From Candidatus Gastranaerophilales bacterium (GTDB lineage: Bacteria > Cyanobacteriota > Vampirovibrionia > Gastranaerophilales > Gastranaerophilaceae), in the NCBI GenBank assembly GCA_944323045.1, contig CALUQX010000008.1, positions 1-64,000 on the forward strand: a stretch of DNA of 64,000 nucleotides, read 5' to 3'. Under the pieces are notes generated by a model, which saw only the letters and a list, made by a program, of their open reading frames with translations, did no database searches and was not told the DNA's origin. This document shows, piece by piece, positions 52,523 to 61,310 of this stretch. Position 1 is the first letter of the stretch. Each line of letters opens with the position of its first letter. The translations under genes and the position numbers were made by a program.

Positions 52523-54247
52523 TTACTCAGCCAGTAATTTATCTGCCAGCGGAGATTCTGTTCTGCCGTTAAGCGTTTTATTAACCTTCTGGAGTTTTTG
52601 TGCAATAAGCTCCATATTATCTGTCCAGACAAAATTATCTGTCACATATTTTTCAGCCTTAGAAAAATCTCCGTCTATTTGAATCCGGACAATTTCTGCA
52701 AGCATTTCTTTTGCAATCGGGACAACTTTATCAATATTAACGTGAATTTTTTCATCAATAATATCATATGCCCCGCGTTCTGCAAAATATTTATTCTGCA
52801 TTACAGTTCTAACTCTGTGAGCCTGACTGAGTGTAGGTTTTGATTTGAGGAAATTATCCGCAATAGTAGTAACAATAATTTGTTTGCGCTGTTCTTCTGT
52901 ATACATGCCGAGTTCTGTTAACAAATCAACAAAAGCCAGTGCGCCCATATCGGCTTTATTTTCTTCTATGATATTTCTGTATTTGCCGAGTTTTTCACTG
53001 CCTTCACGCGGTCCAAGAGAATGCGCATTTTCATGTCCGATAGTAAACCAGTGGTCAGCTTCGTTATTGTAGTATTGGTGCTGCTCTTTGTCTAAAATTG
53101 CATCAAGGCGTTCCTGCAGCTTTTTGTAATCACTGACAAAGCGGATTTGTCGGTGGTAAACATTTCTTCTGCCGCCGCCTATGGTAAGTGATAATTTATC
53201 ATCATTCGGAAGGTTTTCTGCAAGTGTAATACCGCCTCTATAAGCCCCGACATCACCTTTTACAGCTACTAAATCAACATCCACCATAGTTTGTTTTACG
53301 TCGCCTTCTGTTGAAATATTTTGTGTATATTCATCATTGTAAGGCATTTGTTTAGCCAGTTCCGGCAAAAATTCTTTAATAGCGAGAAGGTCATGTGTGC
53401 CTTTTTTATTTACAATACCAACGCGCCCGCCGAGAAAATCTTTCGGAATAGGAGAGATATTGTTTTCATCCAATAATTTTTTAAGTTCCTGATTTTCAAC
53501 TATAGTGCCGGTCATTTCATCTTCGTAATTTTCACGGGTAATGGTAAATTCCAGCGGAGTATCCTGCAGGGATGCCCATTTTTTATCAGCATAAGCATCC
53601 AGCATCGGGTCTGCTGTTCTCAATGCTTTTGCCTGAAGATGCAGGTACTCGTTAAAATCCGAATTGGTTGATGTTTCTGCTGCCTTTTCCAGTTCATCAG
53701 CCATTTTAGCAAAATCTTCTTTAAACTTATCAATATAATCTATTCCGACAAGTTCATTGCCATCGCGTTCTACAACAGAACGCTGGGTAAGAATTTTTTT
53801 AACCTTATCTACTTTTCCTTCCTGAAGCATATTTGTAAGTATTCGGTGGAATTCTTCTTTAGACAAATCTTCCGGATACACACCTTTGCCCGGGAGTTCG
53901 GTGATGCCTTTTGCCAGATTAATTTTTTGAGAAAGCGAATCTATCGCATTAATTCCTTTTTGTGCATCAAAGAGGATTTTAGTTAATTCCGCCTGCTTAT
54001 TGCCTGCAGCGACTTCTTTTTCCAGAAAATCTTTGAACGCAAGATTTTCGTGGCAGTCAATCTGCATATTAATTTTTTCCAGAATATCAGCGGCTTTGAC
54101 AAGATGTTTCAATGCAGTTTTGTCGCCGTCTGCAAGTTCAAGATATTCGGGAGCATCAACCGCCAACATTTTTTTAGTCATCAAATAATCTTTGTTTGTA
54201 CGTTTTTCCAACTCTTCCATTGTTAAATTCAATTCAAATTCAGCCAT
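52523..54247 (-). CDS. M49 (dipeptidyl-peptidase III)-like metallopeptidase
   Basis: 574 residues, cytosolic (no signal peptide). The zinc motif IGHENAHSLGP (HExxH form) is at about 406, and EENKADMGAL about 30 residues later supplies the third ligand, in the same spacing as EECRAE of DPP III. The N-terminal half is helical and acidic. It probably releases dipeptides from peptide N-termini. It runs convergent to the aminotransferase and divergent from the Fic gene. Confidence 0.82.
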   Translation of the reverse strand: MAEFELNLTMEELEKRTNKDYLMTKKMLAVDAPEYLELADGDKTALKHLVKAADILEKINMQIDCHENLAFKDFLEKEVAAGNKQAELTKILFDAQKGINAIDSLSQKINLAKGITELPGKGVYPEDLSKEEFHRILTNMLQEGKVDKVKKILTQRSVVERDGNELVGIDYIDKFKEDFAKMADELEKAAETSTNSDFNEYLHLQAKALRTADPMLDAYADKKWASLQDTPLEFTITRENYEDEMTGTIVENQELKKLLDENNISPIPKDFLGGRVGIVNKKGTHDLLAIKEFLPELAKQMPYNDEYTQNISTEGDVKQTMVDVDLVAVKGDVGAYRGGITLAENLPNDDKLSLTIGGGRRNVYHRQIRFVSDYKKLQERLDAILDKEQHQYYNNEADHWFTIGHENAHSLGPREGSEKLGKYRNIIEENKADMGALAFVDLLTELGMYTEEQRKQIIVTTIADNFLKSKPTLSQAHRVRTVMQNKYFAERGAYDIIDEKIHVNIDKVVPIAKEMLAEIVRIQIDGDFSKAEKYVTDNFVWTDNMELIAQKLQKVNKTLNGRTESPLADKLLAE

Positions 54248-54375
54248 AAAATTCTCCTATATTGTACAATTCAGTTAATATTATAGCATTCAGGCAGGAT
54301 GTTTCAATATATTATATAGAGTAAATATGCAATATTTTTTATGCTATTATGATAATATAGATATGAGGTAAGTTT

Positions 54376-55122
54376 ATGTATCCAAACAGACTGAAAGCAA
54401 TTGACGAATTGAAAGTTAAAATTGACAGTTTTAGACCGTTAAGCGCTGATATTTTAAAACAAATCAGAGAATACTATAAAATTGGACTGACATACACATC
54501 TAATGCACTTGAAGGAAATACATTGGATTTAGCGGAAACCAAAGTTGTGCTTGAAGATGGACTTACAGTAAGCGGCAAGCCTTTAAAAGATCATCTTGAA
54601 ACTCTCGGACACGCAGAGGCTTACAACAAATTGTTTGAACTTATAAAACAAGATTGTATCAGGGAAGAAGATATCAAAACTCTGCATAAACTATTTTATT
54701 CAAAAATTGACCTCGAAAATGCCGGAAAATACAGACAAAAACCTGTTATCGTAACCGGTGCCGATGTGGATTTTCCTTTACCTGCAGAACTTGATGAACG
54801 AATGAAAGAATTTATAGCAGAACTTCCCGAATTAAGACAAAAATCGCATCCGGTTGAATACGCAGCAATGGTACACGCACTGCTTGTAAATATTCATCCA
54901 TTTATTGACGGCAATGGAAGGGTTGCGAGATTACTGATGAATCTTGCACTTTTACAATCCGGATATAATATCACCATTATTCCGCCGGTTGTCCGCGCCG
55001 ATTATATACGCGCATTGCAGGACTCCAATAAAAATAATTTTACTCCGTTTATCAATTTCATTTCAGAAATGGTACTTGAGTCTCAAAAAGAATATCTAAG
55101 AATAATTGAAGCTCTGCAATAA
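54376..55122 (+). CDS. Fic-domain AMP-transferase, self-inhibited type
   Basis: 248 residues. The Fic core motif HPFIDGNGRVAR (about 174-185) is complete with the catalytic His. An N-terminal TSNALEGNT (about 36-44) fits the inhibitory S/TxxxE-G/N motif that blocks ATP binding, so this is a class II protein needing release of the helix. It transfers AMP (or another phosphate group) to a protein target. GAGG stands 9 nt before the ATG. No partner antitoxin gene is next to it, in line with the built-in inhibitor. Confidence 0.93.
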   Translation: MYPNRLKAIDELKVKIDSFRPLSADILKQIREYYKIGLTYTSNALEGNTLDLAETKVVLEDGLTVSGKPLKDHLETLGHAEAYNKLFELIKQDCIREEDIKTLHKLFYSKIDLENAGKYRQKPVIVTGADVDFPLPAELDERMKEFIAELPELRQKSHPVEYAAMVHALLVNIHPFIDGNGRVARLLMNLALLQSGYNITIIPPVVRADYIRALQDSNKNNFTPFINFISEMVLESQKEYLRIIEALQ

Positions 55123-55126
55123 ACTT

Positions 55127-55597
55127 CTATTTATGATAGGTCTCGCCTTTAAGGATTTTGAATGCACGATAAATTTGCTCCACCAGCAAAAGTCTGGCAA
55201 ACTGATGCAAAAAAGTCATTTTGGACATGCTAAGTTTGAAGTTCGACCGCGCAGAAACTTTTGGAGAAAGCCCGCATGAAGAACCTATGACAAATATAAT
55301 TTCACCTATTCCGTCATTTGAAAGTTCATTAATCTTTGCCGCAAACTCTTCAGAGGAAAGCATTTTCCCTTGAATTTCAAGGGTTATGACATAAGACTGC
55401 TGTTTTATATGTGCAAGTATTTTTTCAGCCTCCTCATCAAGTGCTTTTGATATAAGATGTTCATCTTTAATTTCTACAGGCGAAAGTTCAACAATTTCTA
55501 CGCTTGCATATGAGCGGAGTCGTTTGAGAAATTCATCAATTCCATCTTTCAAAAATTTTTCTTTGATTTTGCCAGTTGCTATTATTTTTATGTTCAT
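55127..55597 (-). CDS. rlmH: 23S rRNA (pseudouridine-1915-N3)-methyltransferase
   Basis: 156 residues, a SPOUT-fold enzyme that uses SAM. FVIGSSCGLSPKV holds the SAM loop, and the C-terminus MTFLHQFARLLLVEQIYRAFKILKGETYHK is typical of RlmH. It overlaps the upstream mscS-like gene by 4 nt and is convergent with the Fic gene, with 4 bp between. Confidence 0.96.
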   Translation of the reverse strand: MNIKIIATGKIKEKFLKDGIDEFLKRLRSYASVEIVELSPVEIKDEHLISKALDEEAEKILAHIKQQSYVITLEIQGKMLSSEEFAAKINELSNDGIGEIIFVIGSSCGLSPKVSARSNFKLSMSKMTFLHQFARLLLVEQIYRAFKILKGETYHK

Positions 55598-56445
55598 TTG
55601 CCCATATAAACAGTTTGAGACGGGAATGCAAATTCAATATTTTCTGCACGGAACTGTTTAATTATATCCTGCAAAACTTCCCCTCTAATTCTTAAATATT
55701 CGTTATACACCCGTGTTTTTGCATATGCAATCAATCTTAAATTTATAGAACTACTGTCCAATTCCTCAACATTTGCCACAAAATCGCCATGAACATCCAG
55801 ATGAACCTGTGCCACATATTTAAGTATTTCCAATGCTCGTTCGATTTTTTCATTGCTTGTATCATAAGTTATTCCGACAGTTATATCCATCCTTCTTTTG
55901 TGAGCACGGGTTACGTTTTCCACAATGTGATTTGCGACAACATCATTCGGGATTGTTACGAGAAAGTTCTCCAGAGATCTTACCTTTGTTGAACGCAGGC
56001 TTATACTCTCAACAGTTCCTTCCACCCCGTTTACTTTTATGTAATCCCCGATTTTAAAGACTTTATCAGAAAGAATTCCCAGTGTTCCAAACATTGCTGC
56101 AATAGTATTCTGTGCAGCAAAGCCCACTGCCAAACCTGTAATTCCAAAACCTGCAATAAGAGAGGTTAGTGAATACCCGTGGCTTTGAAGAAATGATGCA
56201 ACAATAATAAATACTATTAAAAATTTTATAATCTTGTCTAAAATTGAAAATATACGCTTAAGCGATTCGGCATTCTCATTTGTCGCCTGAATTCGACTCT
56301 GAAGTTTTCGGATAAAAATATCCGTTAATTTAAACAGGACAATAATTATTAAAAGGTTTACAAGCGCCCCTATAATCATGCCTATTTTGAATGTTGAAAA
56401 AACTTTTCCAATCTTATCTGCCCATTCTAGAATTTCGTTTAACAT
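55594..56445 (-). CDS. Small-conductance mechanosensitive channel (MscS family)
   Basis: 283 residues. It has three membrane helices; the third, pore-lining one has GFGITGLAVGFAAQNTIAAMFGTLGI. A beta domain follows (IGDYIKVNGVEGTVESISLRSTKVRSLENFLVTIPN). It opens under membrane tension to release solutes. GGAGGGG 3-8 nt before the ATG at 56445 decides the start. It overlaps rlmH by 4 nt. Confidence 0.94.
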   Translation of the reverse strand: MLNEILEWADKIGKVFSTFKIGMIIGALVNLLIIIVLFKLTDIFIRKLQSRIQATNENAESLKRIFSILDKIIKFLIVFIIVASFLQSHGYSLTSLIAGFGITGLAVGFAAQNTIAAMFGTLGILSDKVFKIGDYIKVNGVEGTVESISLRSTKVRSLENFLVTIPNDVVANHIVENVTRAHKRRMDITVGITYDTSNEKIERALEILKYVAQVHLDVHGDFVANVEELDSSSINLRLIAYAKTRVYNEYLRIRGEVLQDIIKQFRAENIEFAFPSQTVYMGK

Positions 56446-56517
56446 AACCCCTCCGGTTTGTGTGCATATTTCTATTAAACAATATATTTTCAGCACATTC
56501 AAGTTCTTAACAAGTCG

Positions 56518-57393
56518 TTACTTACAGTCAACCGGCTTGCCAAACAGGAGTCTGAACAGTCCGAGGCGTTTTTGCAATGTGGCAGAAATTCCGCTTGTTA
56601 TTACATTCAAATTACATGTTGTTCCGTCTATATTATTTATAATGGAAGTCATTTGAGGGACAGAGTCTTTTAATCCGCCTGTAACAACTTCTATATTCTC
56701 AATTGTTTCATTAAGATTTTTTGTTGTCCCGTTCAAATCCTCACCAACATTATTCATACGCTCTTCATTAAGTGAAGTATTTAAATTGTTTGATACATTA
56801 TATAAGTTTCTTGTTGTGTCAGAAAGATTTTTAGAAGCAGCAACAATGTTTGGTCTGGCTTCTTCTATAGTATCTTTTAATACAATAAACAGCCCGTTTA
56901 GCGTCTCCAGAGTTTCATTTGCACTTTTGACCGTTCCGTTAAGATTATCCTTCAACTGCTCCAGATACCCTGAATCTGCAGTTTCCGCAATAAATGAATC
57001 CAAATCAACAACCGTACTTCCTTCAATAACATCACCATCTTTCAAATAATACAAAGAAGGACTATCCGGATAAATAATTTCTATAAAATCATGTTCTCTC
57101 CACTTTTTCTTTTCTCTGTTCAGCCGCGCTTTGACATTCACAGGCAGCCGCAAATCCTGCGGATTCAATGCAACAGTCAGAAGAGTCGTTTTGTAATCTT
57201 TACTCGGACGCATTCTGATAGTCCGCCCTATCCTGAATCCCTTATAATAAACTGACATTCTGTGTCGTATTGGTCTTGCCTCTTCAAATTGCACGGTTAC
57301 ATATGTCTTTGGCGGAATATTCTTTATCAAAGTACCAACCGCAAACAAAAATAATGTAATATATAAAACTAAGGCAAACATGTGTTTAAACAT
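56518..57393 (-). CDS. MCE/MlaD-domain lipid transport protein
   Basis: 291 residues. An N-terminal membrane anchor (FALVLYITLFLFAVGTLIKN) is followed by an MCE domain at about 35-125 (VTVQFEEARPIRHRMSVYYKGFRIGRT) and then a long helical region with repeated NLxxTxxNL elements (about 145-275), like the alpha-helical needles of MCE proteins. GGAGGATTT-ATG fixes the start. It probably works with the mlaE and mlaF genes at 49632-51183 to carry phospholipids across the periplasm. Confidence 0.9.
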   Translation of the reverse strand: MFKHMFALVLYITLFLFAVGTLIKNIPPKTYVTVQFEEARPIRHRMSVYYKGFRIGRTIRMRPSKDYKTTLLTVALNPQDLRLPVNVKARLNREKKKWREHDFIEIIYPDSPSLYYLKDGDVIEGSTVVDLDSFIAETADSGYLEQLKDNLNGTVKSANETLETLNGLFIVLKDTIEEARPNIVAASKNLSDTTRNLYNVSNNLNTSLNEERMNNVGEDLNGTTKNLNETIENIEVVTGGLKDSVPQMTSIINNIDGTTCNLNVITSGISATLQKRLGLFRLLFGKPVDCK

Positions 57394-57450
57394 AAATCCT
57401 CCGGGATTAAGTATATTTTCATCTGTAAAAATATACATTCCCGTACAGGA

Positions 57451-58119
57451 TTAATCACATAATTTTTCGCAGTAGGTAAAGTAGTCAGTTCTGTCCCAGA
57501 TAATATTTTCTTTAACCTTTTTTGCAGGGACTCCGGCAATTATAATATTTTTTTCTTTAAATTTTTTATTCACAAGTGACATGGCACCTACAACAGAACC
57601 TTCTGCTATTTCAGCCCCTTTTAATATCATGGAGCGCGTTCCAACCCATACTTTATCCGCGATTTTAATATTCTCCGGAGCATTGATAATTTCTTTTGTT
57701 GTTGCATCTAAAATAGTATGTCCGTCGTCATTTCTGATAATAATATCTCTTGCAAACATACATTCATCACCAACATCAACCCTTCTGCCGGCTTTTGCAA
57801 CAACATTAAGATTTTTATAAACAGAAATTCCGCCGCCAAATGTGATTTTTCCGCCATGTTCCATGCCAAAAGTTGTATGTCTTATAAATCTGTGGCGTGT
57901 AGGTTTGATTGAGCAGTAATTTTCATCCCCGTTCATTACAATCGCTGTTCCGATAAACTTTGATGGCATTTCAATCAGTATCTGATTATTGTTGCCGGTA
58001 ATTGTAATAGACATACCTTTTATTTCACGGTATTCCTTTAATTCACCATTTTCCAGTATCTGAATTTTATTGTTTTCACCCTTAATTTTAACACCGGGAA
58101 TATTTGAATAATCACTCAT
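57451..58119 (-). CDS. Left-handed beta-helix (hexapeptide) acyltransferase
   Basis: 222 residues. A beta-rich N-terminal part (GMSITITGNNNQILIEMP) precedes hexapeptide repeats with KIADKVWVGTRSMILKGAEIAEGSVVGAMSLVNKKFKEKNIIIAGVPAKKVKENI, close to xenobiotic or sugar O-acetyltransferases of capsule and LPS gene sets. His in the middle (DDGHTI) may be catalytic. The start at 58119 follows GAGGTTTTT. It is upstream of the MCE gene, with a 57-nt gap. Confidence 0.86.
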   Translation of the reverse strand: MSDYSNIPGVKIKGENNKIQILENGELKEYREIKGMSITITGNNNQILIEMPSKFIGTAIVMNGDENYCSIKPTRHRFIRHTTFGMEHGGKITFGGGISVYKNLNVVAKAGRRVDVGDECMFARDIIIRNDDGHTILDATTKEIINAPENIKIADKVWVGTRSMILKGAEIAEGSVVGAMSLVNKKFKEKNIIIAGVPAKKVKENIIWDRTDYFTYCEKLCD

Positions 58120-58265
58120 AAAAACCTCAATTAATTTTAAAATCTGCATTATATTCTAGCCTGCATTTCCCTGCAATACATCATTTGAATAGTCTAAAAT
58201 CTTATACCTTTCGGGAATTTATTGCCAAAAATAAAATGCTAAAGTGTTTCTAAAAGGAGAAAATC

Positions 58266-58850
58266 ATGCTGACTGATGTTTTAAAATACTTTTCATTGTT
58301 CGTAATCTTTGCAATAATAATTGTTTTTTGTTCTAACAAAGCATCTGCAGAAGAAATACATTTTGACAACACTAAATATATATTAAAATACAGCATATAT
58401 AATCCGACATCACAAGGTTATATGAACGAGTATTTCCCTGCCTCAGAAAATCGTGCCAACTGGACAAAAATGATTGGTATATACTATTACATAAACGAAA
58501 AATCGCCAATAAAGTTCGCAAAAGAAATGGACAAAACTATTGAAACATCTGAAAACAGCGTCCTGATAAAATTTATCGAAAACAAAAAACAGGATAAAGC
58601 CGTTGTCAGTTTTCTCGTAAATAATACGGAAAATGGCAGAAATTACTTTGAATACAACGTTTATAAGTACGAAAAACACCCTGACAAAGGGACAATGATG
58701 CTTAAATATGCAGTTAAATATTTCTGTAATAATGATGAAGAAATAGCCGCAGTAGGTAATAAAATCCGTGAAGAAAACGATAAATATATGGAACAATTGA
58801 TAACTTCCCCAATTCCGCCTGTTGTAGAAAAAGAAATTAAAATTGATTAA
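58266..58850 (+). CDS. Secreted hypothetical protein, 194 residues
   Basis: Not recognised. A signal peptide runs to about residue 29 (FVIFAIIIVFCSNKASA|EE). The mature part is a mixed fold with many Tyr and Lys, ending PPVVEKEIKID. AAAGGAGAAAATC precedes the ATG. It stands alone, and the next gene is 500 bp away. It is periplasmic or exported; its role is unknown. Confidence 0.8.
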   Translation: MLTDVLKYFSLFVIFAIIIVFCSNKASAEEIHFDNTKYILKYSIYNPTSQGYMNEYFPASENRANWTKMIGIYYYINEKSPIKFAKEMDKTIETSENSVLIKFIENKKQDKAVVSFLVNNTENGRNYFEYNVYKYEKHPDKGTMMLKYAVKYFCNNDEEIAAVGNKIREENDKYMEQLITSPIPPVVEKEIKID

Positions 58851-59349
58851 TTGCAGAAACTACAATGCCGGAATGCAGAAGGAGCATAATAATTACGCAC
58901 AATTTAGCGTCAAGCCCGCACATTTTAGCATAAAAAAAACCACTCATTACTGAGTGGGTCGTTTTCTGCATCCTAATGGTCTCTTTTAGTGTTTATTATT
59001 TAGGAGTTTATATGTTTTGGGGTTAATGAATTCTATTTATATTTAGTGTTTCGACTACACTTAAATCTTATACATTTATTATGCACTAAAACAAAATGAT
59101 TGTCAATACACCTACTCAATATTTTTTTTGCAAAATGTCTCAAATGCCCATATAGTGTAGAATTTACACTTTACAAAACTTAATATTGTGTTAGGGATTA
59201 GTTTAATCAGGGTATATTAACATGCGCGGGAGGATATTTAATTAGATATTTTATGTTAACAAATGTTAATTAAATATCAAAGCAAAAGGCAATTTTAAAA
59301 CTTATATATACTTTATATATATAACGTATTTAAATAGGAAAAGTATATC
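58851..59349. other. 500-bp gap between secreted protein and small-protein operon
   Basis: No protein gene is supported. Besides the candidate RNA on the minus strand, the stretch 59107-59349 is AT-rich and must hold the plus-strand promoter for the operon at 59350; no clear box was picked out. Confidence 0.5.
58932..59071 (-). ncRNA. Candidate small RNA with consensus promoter and terminator
   Basis: On the minus strand, TTGACA (59101-59106) and CATAAT (59078-59083), 17 bp apart, would start an RNA near 59071. It would end at a hairpin CCACTCA/TGAGTGG (58940-58957, loop of 4) followed by eight U (58939-58932), giving about 140 nt. The inside has no good gene, a TCCTAA/TTAGGA pairing and an exposed ACUCCU stretch complementary to ribosome binding sites. 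It may be a trans-acting RNA. No conserved family was recognised. Confidence 0.5.
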
Positions 59350-59625
59350 ATGAGTTTCGGTAAAATCGACGCAATATACCGTGAAAAAACATTACCGGTT
59401 GAAGCAGTATCATTATACAGTAATATAAACAGCAAAGCATTAGATGCTGGAACGGTTGAAAACCCGTTTAAAGGGTCAGGAAACCTCGGATTGTTTATGG
59501 GCAGCGGTTATGATTTTACTACAGGCAATCAAAAATTCGGATATAACAATACTATCGGTTATAAGGTCGATCCGAACGATAATGTATTAAAGGAAATAAA
59601 CTCAACTCATGAATGGGTTGCATAA
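59350..59625 (+). CDS. Small hypothetical protein, first of a pair
   Basis: 91 residues, not recognised. It has no signal peptide and is rich in Gly, Asn and aromatic residues: NPFKGSGNLGLFMGSGYDF and TGNQKFGYNNTIGYKVDPN. AGGAAAAG precedes the ATG at a suitable distance. It is followed by the second small gene after 11 nt. The composition suggests a secreted or structural beta protein lacking a classical signal. Confidence 0.75.
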   Translation: MSFGKIDAIYREKTLPVEAVSLYSNINSKALDAGTVENPFKGSGNLGLFMGSGYDFTTGNQKFGYNNTIGYKVDPNDNVLKEINSTHEWVA

Positions 59626-59636
59626 GCGAGGTAAAC

Positions 59637-59939
59637 ATGCCAGCAGGTGACGATTTAAGAATAGGAAAAATAGCAGCAAATACAGATTCGTATTCCATGG
59701 GCATGGAAGGCGCAGACATTGGTGTTACTCCGCAAACTCTGCCGAATTCGGACTACAACAGCAATCGTACCAATTCTGTAAACAACAATACCGGATTTTT
59801 GAGGCTTACTTCCCAACATACTACAACACCGTTTGATTCTAAGGCATTTGACTTTACTTTCAGGGATGCCGGAGCTGTCGGGTTCAATCCATTTAACAAC
59901 AATCTTCCGGAAACCGCAACTAAACAGTTTATAGGATAA
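59637..59939 (+). CDS. Small hypothetical protein, second of a pair
   Basis: 100 residues, not recognised. It is Asn-, Thr- and Gly-rich (NSDYNSNRTNSVNNNTGF) with a C-terminal FDFTFRDAGAVGFNPFNNN part that echoes the NPF words of its partner. GAGGTAAAC-ATG sets the start at 59637. A terminator follows at once, so the pair is a two-gene operon. Confidence 0.75.
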   Translation: MPAGDDLRIGKIAANTDSYSMGMEGADIGVTPQTLPNSDYNSNRTNSVNNNTGFLRLTSQHTTTPFDSKAFDFTFRDAGAVGFNPFNNNLPETATKQFIG

Positions 59940-59940
59940 A

Positions 59941-59980
59941 AAATAAGACGAAACATTAAAAGTTCCGCCTTATTTTTTTT
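59941..59980. terminator. Rho-independent terminator after the small-protein pair
   Basis: AAATAAG (59941-59947) pairs with CTTATTT (59969-59975), with extra inner pairs and a run of eight T. It separates the pair from the convergent DegT-type gene. Confidence 0.75.
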
Positions 59981-59996
59981 ATAAATATTGTTTAAA

Positions 59997-61121
59997 TTAT
60001 ACAGCAGCGGCTGTTTTTGATTTTTCTATACATTCAATCAAAGTCTTAGCAACTGTCTGTTGTTCTTCTTTTGTAATTTCAGGGAACATAGGAAGAGAAA
60101 TTACCAATTCTGTATTTTTTTCAGTTACAGGCAGAGAACCTTTTCCAACGCCTAAGTAAGCATGAACTTTTTGCAGGTGCAATGGAATAGGGTAGTATAA
60201 CATTGCGCCGATGCCGTTTTCCTGCAGCATTTTATGAACAACATCACGGTTAGGAACTTTTACAGTATACTGGTGGTAAACACAGTATGTATCATCCAAT
60301 TCTACCGGAGTTTGAACATCTTTGCAGTCTTTGAAAAGTTCGTTGTAATAATAAGCATGTTCGCGGCGTTTTTCGTTCCATTCTTTTACGTGAGGAAGTT
60401 TTACACGTAAAATTGCAGCCTGAACTTCATCAAGACGACTGTTTACACCTATTTCATCATGGTGGTAACGTATTGCACCGCCATGGTTTCTTAAGGCAAC
60501 AACTCTGTCACGTAATTTTTCATCGCTTGTCATGATTAAGCCGCCGTCGCCCATACCGCCTAAGTTTTTAGTCGGATAGAAGCTTAAACATCCAAAATCA
60601 CCGAATGTACCAACCATTTTACCTTTATATAAAGCGCCTATAGCCTGACAGCAGTCTTCAATTACGTGAAGGTTGTGGCGTTTTGCAACATCCATAATCA
60701 CATCCATATCGCAAGGCTGACCATATAAATGAACAGGTATAATAGCTTTTGTTCTCGGGGTAATTGCAGCTTCCAATTTTGAGGCATCAAGGTTGAATGT
60801 ATCTGCATCAATATCAACAAATACTGGTTTAGCCCCTACAATACCTATTGCTTCTGTTGTTGCAACAAATGTAAATGCAACAGTAACGACTTCATCACCT
60901 GCACCGATATCCAGAGCACGTAATGCCAGATGCAATGCGTCTGTACCGGAATTCAATCCTACAGTGTATTTACATCCGATAAAATCTGCCAATTCTTGTT
61001 CTAAAGCCTTTGTGTTAGGTCCTAAAATATAAGAGCCTGAGCGTAAAACTTCACATACTGCTTTTTCTACTTCTGCACCGATTTGTGCATACTGACGTTT
61101 TGAATCTAAAATAGGTATCAT
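59997..61121 (-). CDS. DegT/DnrJ/EryC1/StrS-family aminotransferase
   Basis: 374 residues, a PLP enzyme that usually aminates keto-sugar nucleotides for surface polysaccharides. PLP-lysine region SFYPTKNLGGMGDGG (about 188), with SGTDALHLAL and EDCCQAIGA. GGAGATAACAAT-ATG fixes the start. No sugar nucleotide gene adjoins it; the DegT family name is sure but its sugar is not. Confidence 0.94.
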   Translation of the reverse strand: MIPILDSKRQYAQIGAEVEKAVCEVLRSGSYILGPNTKALEQELADFIGCKYTVGLNSGTDALHLALRALDIGAGDEVVTVAFTFVATTEAIGIVGAKPVFVDIDADTFNLDASKLEAAITPRTKAIIPVHLYGQPCDMDVIMDVAKRHNLHVIEDCCQAIGALYKGKMVGTFGDFGCLSFYPTKNLGGMGDGGLIMTSDEKLRDRVVALRNHGGAIRYHHDEIGVNSRLDEVQAAILRVKLPHVKEWNEKRREHAYYYNELFKDCKDVQTPVELDDTYCVYHQYTVKVPNRDVVHKMLQENGIGAMLYYPIPLHLQKVHAYLGVGKGSLPVTEKNTELVISLPMFPEITKEEQQTVAKTLIECIEKSKTAAAV

Positions 61122-61310
61122 ATTGTTATCTCCTTCTTATACTACCCGCTAATATTAGTATAGCACGCGTTGTTTGTGTCTTTATAAAAGCTTAATAAAA
61201 CAGCTTTGATATATCTATTTATAACATTTTTTAAAAAAGCATGTCTTTTTTATTATGTTTTTGTTACACTTGAGACAGACACTACGAAATATAGGAGAGA
61301 TGTATAAAAA

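Noticed and set aside
58852-58986. 44-codon minus-strand frame starting inside the RNA candidate
   Set aside because: It crosses the terminator stem and U-run and has no proper ribosome spacing; an RNA with terminator explains the region better.
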